Assembly: GCA_039619475.1 (NCBI GenBank)
Contig: CM077115.1
Span: forward strand, 513,318,815-513,382,814
DNA length: 64,000 bases
Source of the DNA: Icerya purchasi
Lineage: Eukaryota; Arthropoda; Insecta; Hemiptera; Monophlebidae
Direction of reading: 5' to 3'
Shown here: one piece after another, positions 59,690 to 64,000 of the stretch
Position numbering within the stretch: the first letter of the stretch is position 1
Layout: each line of letters starts with the position of its first letter
The notes under the pieces: model-generated
The model's database searches: none
Told to the model about the DNA's origin: nothing
The model's input: the letters and a program-made list of their open reading frames with translations, nothing else
Made by a program: the position numbers and the translations under genes

Positions 59690-62400
59690 TTATAGAAAAA
59701 ATGTCATTATTTAAATTTTACATGAAACGAACTTTACCGGTAGACACATTATGATCATCTTTTGGTATCGGCCGATTGATGAAAATCACACGCAGTATTG
59801 TATCGAGTACGAACGAAATAAATCGATGATAACGTAAATAAATAAATTGTACGTATCGCTGTTTTCGGCGGTGATATCAACTTTGGTGGTCCGGTAACTT
59901 TCCCCAGTGATCAGCGATGACATAACAGAAATGATATAACAGCGAATATTGTTCACAGCGGGGATGAACCTTTAATCTGGAGTCGAGATTTGCTGAGAAG
60001 AGGATGTTCGTAATGACTGCAGATCGGGTTTTCGGTTTTACGTTTTCACGGGTTTTTTTTTGGTATTAAATCAATTAAAACGACTTTACCATCGGAAAAA
60101 GCGCCTTTTTTCTTTTTTTTTTTTGTATGCGATTTCTGTCACGATCAGAGAAAGGTCATAAACCAATAATAATGAAGAAAAAGGTAGAGCAGAGCAACTG
60201 CGGCCAACTAAAAAAAATCTAAATCGAATGCTGTTTTTTTCTTCATCTTCCTTTCCGCTCCGTTTGTGACCGCTGCCATTTTACCGTATAAGATGCGCGG
60301 TTCTCCTTGCAGCGTATCGATGAGACTGGCCTATCAACAACAGAATTTCATATATGCGCACATTTCCGTTTTCCGAAATTTTATAATTTTCTTTTCTTCT
60401 TTTTTCTTTCATTTATTTTATTTATGCACAGAATATGTATAATGCATTACAAAATTTAAGTTTTTTTTTTTTTTTTTTTTTTTTTAATCGCGCTTAAAAG
60501 AGTTGTTTTTTGCGAAAAATGGCACAGCTAATTGAAAACCGACTTTTCTAGTAGAAGACTATCTACCATCTTCGTGTCCGAGGTCGTCGCAGAATCGATC
60601 TTCGTACATAGATATGCATGTATATAAAACTCGGAGATCATTCAAACGATAAAAGGAGTTTTCTACAATTCCTATTGAAACGGTATTAGCCGTTTGCTTG
60701 TTTTTATGCTCTCGGGGATGTCAAACCACGAGATTTTATTCTCGTGGATTTTATTGATTTAGATTTTATTTTTATTATTTAACATAATGATTATGTTAGT
60801 ACGAGATGAAAATGTTCAGTTGAAATTAAAAAAACAATGCATTAGATAAGACGTGACACACCTACCTTTTGGTATCGATCGGCCGCTGAAAAACGCAATA
60901 ATTATCTCTCCGAAAATAACGCTTACAATTAATACAAATCAATATATAAAATAATAAAACAAAACGCTACGTATCGCTATTGTCAGTGGTGATCCGGGAG
61001 CCGTAGGTTTCGATGGTCGGGGTTGGTACGGTATGAATGTTCGATAGTTAACGAATTTGCGTTATTACTAAATTTATTCTGAACAAAAAATCGCAACTGT
61101 TTTTCTTAATTTGGTAGAAACGTAAAACGTCAGTGAAAACGAACAACTCCTTAGCGAAGGTAGAGAAAAGACTCTTTTCGTGATCAAAGGTAAAACGCAA
61201 ATTGATTTTCGTAAAAAAATCCTTGAATTTTTCCCGCCTTTCCACCCGTGACCGCTGGAGCTGACCAAATCAGGTAGATCCTCTCTTCCTCGATGCTCGA
61301 TGATTGGCTGGCTGACCCAACCGACAATAGTTCCAGATTCGCACTCGCACCAATCATTCTAAATTATGTTTATGTTTTATTATTATATTATTTTTTATTT
61401 TGTTTTCTAAAATTTTATTCATCCCATGTAATGGACACATTACACCATGAAAGAGAAATGGTTTTCGCTCGAGTGCGTAATTTTTGAATGTTAAAGTTAC
61501 ACTTAATAAAGGTATGGTGTAATCGATACGAAGTCGTCGCACAATTTTCTACAAATATCGCGCGTTTCCATTATAGTACACGAATAATATGGAAAATAAT
61601 TAACGACAACATCGAATACGGGTTCGTCAACGGCATCCTAAATTCGACACGCATCGTACAGAAACAACGGTAAATTTCTGAAAAATACTTAATACAGTGT
61701 CATCGCGCACGGGTGAAATATTTTTCGAATTTAATACGAGATTCGTGCCCGCGTTTCACGCATCTGTAGATGTGTACGTACGGTGTGTGCAAGACACGAG
61801 TCTCTTCGTGCATTATCGGTTTTCGCTAGTTCCGACATCTGTGCCCCAGTATATTCGGCCATATTCTAAAAACCTATTTGTATGTTCTAGTTGTATGTGT
61901 ATAGTGTCCATGGCAATTGCTGTATTCATCAAAACGTGACTGTATAAGGACTATATACTTGTAACCGATTCTAAGTGTTTAAATTATCAATACGGGAGTG
62001 CGCAGTCTCAACTCTGTTTCAGCCTGCTATGCATACCAAAACTAGCGCTCATAATGTTGTTTACTCCAATTATTGTAATCATTTCTGTCGCCGCCCGGGA
62101 TCGAACTTGACTGACTTGTTGTCAATCACTTGAAATGTACTACTATTTTGATTATGCCCTCAGAGATGCCACCGCGGTCTCGAAAATACATTAAAATTTT
62201 ATTAAATTATTATTATTATTAATTTTGATAAAAATTGCAGTTTTTTATATGCCTACGTACCACAATCTTTCTTAATCGACCAGCTACTGAAAATACACAA
62301 TTAATAAATTCCCAAATGTAATAATAATACGAAATTATACACGTATATATCATTGTTACCGGGAGGGGGGGTGATCTGTTGCCCGTTAGATTGCCGTCCC
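59690..62400. repeat. Diverged local repeats (two or three copies)
   Basis: Segments around 59750-59890, 60706-61020 and 62151-62395 share an ordered set of phrases: TATGCTCTCGGGGATGTCAA versus TATGCCCTCAGAGATGCCA (copies two and three only), TTTTGGTATCGGCCGATTGA versus TTTTGGTATCGATCGGCCGC, GCTGAAAAACGCAATAATT versus GCTACTGAAAATACACAATT, and TACGTATCGCTGTTTTCGG versus TACGTATCGCTATTGTCAG. Divergence is high and the limits are uncertain. No coding sequence is recognisable. Confidence 0.4.
60461..60485. repeat. Poly-T tract, 25 nt
   Basis: Uninterrupted T run, seen directly. Confidence 0.9.
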
Positions 62401-63241
62401 AATAATATCGTTCGGGCAGGTGGCCAAGACTGCAATCGATTGCAGATAGAATCGTTCAATTTTGCATTCAGATTTTTATTTCCGCTATGTTTGTATTAGT
62501 CAGCAGTTTTTAACAGCATTTAAAATTGAATCAATTTAAATATTTTTATCACCCCCCCCCCCTGTACTAGCTAGAAACGCTGATATTTACGTAGTGCCTG
62601 TAAAAAGGTTTTCTCGAAAATGCTTATATACTAGTTACAAAAGTAATTGCTATTTCAACTCTTATCGTGTTTTAGAAACAGATGGAAATGTTGCAGGCTG
62701 CAATTTGTCTGTCTCCCGTTATATGTTGGCTTTTTCAGGTGCGTAGCGAGATTTTTAAAACGCTTCGGAGGAATGGAATAATTATGCTAATTGTAAGCTA
62801 TATCGTCTACTAAATGCGCGTGTATGTTAAGGCCCTTCCGTAATTCTCAGAATCGATTGTCGTTTACTCCGACGGTGCTGACGATTATATAGTATTTTAC
62901 ATATAGCTCACGTAGCTTAAATAATGCGACAGCAGTTAGTGGTCTGACTACTCCATTGAAACGTATCCGAATTTATTATTAGATGTCGCCGGTGCTGGGT
63001 GCCAACCTGTTGCTTGAAGACTACTGTGAGAATGTTTAAACTCTACGAGAATTGCTTACGATATGTCTGCTAATATTTTAGCTGGGAAATTTAGGTTGCG
63101 ACAAATGGGAGTGCAGTGCGATGAATTTATACGGTGTGTGTGTAGTGTACGGCATTGCGAATCCAAATATTATTGTTCTTTATATACCGTTATGTATTGT
63201 GTTTGCGACTATTTCGCAGTGTACATATACGAGTACGCGCG

Positions 63242-63258
63242 CACACACACACACACAC
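63242..63258. repeat. (CA)n microsatellite
   Basis: Eight CA units, seen directly. Confidence 0.9.
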
Positions 63259-63660
63259 CGATTTACATAATTTTCTACATAGCAGAAGAGTTAGTTATGG
63301 CACGCGTTGAGTTCTCTTGCAGGTGACTGCATGAAAGTTGATGACTGGGAATGGTTTTTCGCTTCGGTTTGTTTGTTATTTTTTCCCTTTCCAAATCAGC
63401 GGTATCAGTATAGCGAATTATAGGACGCGCGATATCACGGTCTCTTTTTATAATTTTGATTCGCTGCCAATGAGTAAAAATGCAAACAACGCTGCAAAAA
63501 GGTCATCCAAATACGACCGCTTTGTCAGTGTACATCTGGCACAGTCGCCAGGTGGATTTAGATTGGATTGTTTCGAACGCATTCTATTCTGCTAGTTCTT
63601 TCTTTAATTATAACCCCGTTCCGATTAATTTATTTTCAGATAACTTGTTCTCACGTCTTT

Positions 63661-63688
63661 TTTTTCTTTCTTTCTTTCTTTCTTTCTC
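63661..63688. repeat. (TTTC)n microsatellite
   Basis: Six TTTC units after a short T run. Confidence 0.93.
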
Positions 63689-64000
63689 GATTATTGCGTG
63701 CTATCGAAATTCACCGTATCCGCAGCAATGATTAAGAGCTCCCCTAGAAGAGTAAATTCCAACAGTGTACGGTAGAGGAAGATTACGCTCGTTTTAGATT
63801 TTTTTTAAAAAATGCTGTAGTCCACGTTTTTGTTATAAAAACTATTTTTGGTAATAAATAAAACCAAAAATCGAAAGGAATCGCGTTTTCTCGGTTCAAT
63901 TGAAACGACAAAAGTAATCATCTCATACAATAACGGACGATAAAACTCTGTTGTTAAAAATATATAATAATATCGATAATATGTGATAAATCCACCATTT

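Larger units (their letters stand above)
62401..64000. other. Non-coding stretch to the window end
   Basis: No gene recognised. It holds a (CA)n at 63242-63258 and a (TTTC)n at 63661-63688. Open frames at 63063-63326 and 63338-63731 overlap in different frames and end in or near these repeats. Confidence 0.45.

Noticed and set aside
1..64000. Telomeric, ribosomal RNA or viral replication genes
   Set aside because: I saw no TTAGG arrays, no conserved rRNA stretches and no viral polymerase or capsid motifs; the only polymerase sequences are of non-LTR retrotransposons.

Overview
This window is eukaryotic and very probably from an arthropod, most likely an insect nuclear genome. It is AT-rich and full of homopolymer tracts, (TA)n, (AAAT)n and (GT)n microsatellites. 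It carries Helitron, hAT, R4/Dong-like, RTE-like and tRNA-SINE sequences and has no bacterial gene organisation. CpG is common, especially in a few GC-rich islands. This resembles insects with weak CpG depletion, such as some Hymenoptera, but the order cannot be fixed from the sequence.

I found no host protein-coding exon that I can support. Apart from one 211-codon reverse-transcriptase fragment, the longest open frames are about 160-175 codons; they lie in GC-rich islands, often overlap open frames on the other strand, and match no family I know. All recognisable coding sequence belongs to decayed mobile elements: the start of a Helitron protein (3982-4548, minus), an R4/Dong-like reverse transcriptase (about 14640-15905, plus), the end of an RTE-like reverse transcriptase (20639-21313, plus), a ZMYM1-like hAT transposase (21930-22760, minus) and a hAT dimerisation domain (31689-31829, minus).

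Layout. 1-3930: AT-rich, nothing genic. 3931-5964: two Helitrons in the same orientation separated by a (TA)n tract. 7868-8172: first copy of an unnamed repeat family with a 25-bp minisatellite. 8560-9420: CpG-bearing stretch. 12561-12666: tRNA-like SINE relic. 14640-15905: R4-like relic. 16690-17300: GC-rich island. 20639-23290: retroelement fragment, divergent tandem repeats and hAT relic. 25191-26100: two copies of the unnamed repeat as a near-palindrome of about 910 bp. 28163: exact CTCF-type motif. 29994-32380: cluster of unnamed repeat, Helitron and hAT element separated by TA tracts. 34800-35653: GC-rich island ending near a strong splice donor. 42140-47080: several moderately GC-rich stretches. 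47342-47549: almost perfect 208-bp palindrome. 50600-52620 and 57700-58950: GC-rich islands. 53273-53568: SINE with a perfect 14-bp target-site duplication. 59690-62400: diverged local repeats.

The low coding content, spaced CpG islands and a CTCF-like site would fit intergenic or intronic sequence around a widely spaced regulatory gene. That reading is inference. The most distinctive features are the 47.4-kb palindrome, the 25.2-26.1-kb inverted duplication with matching minisatellite variants, and the Helitron family with two or three copies of an internal module.
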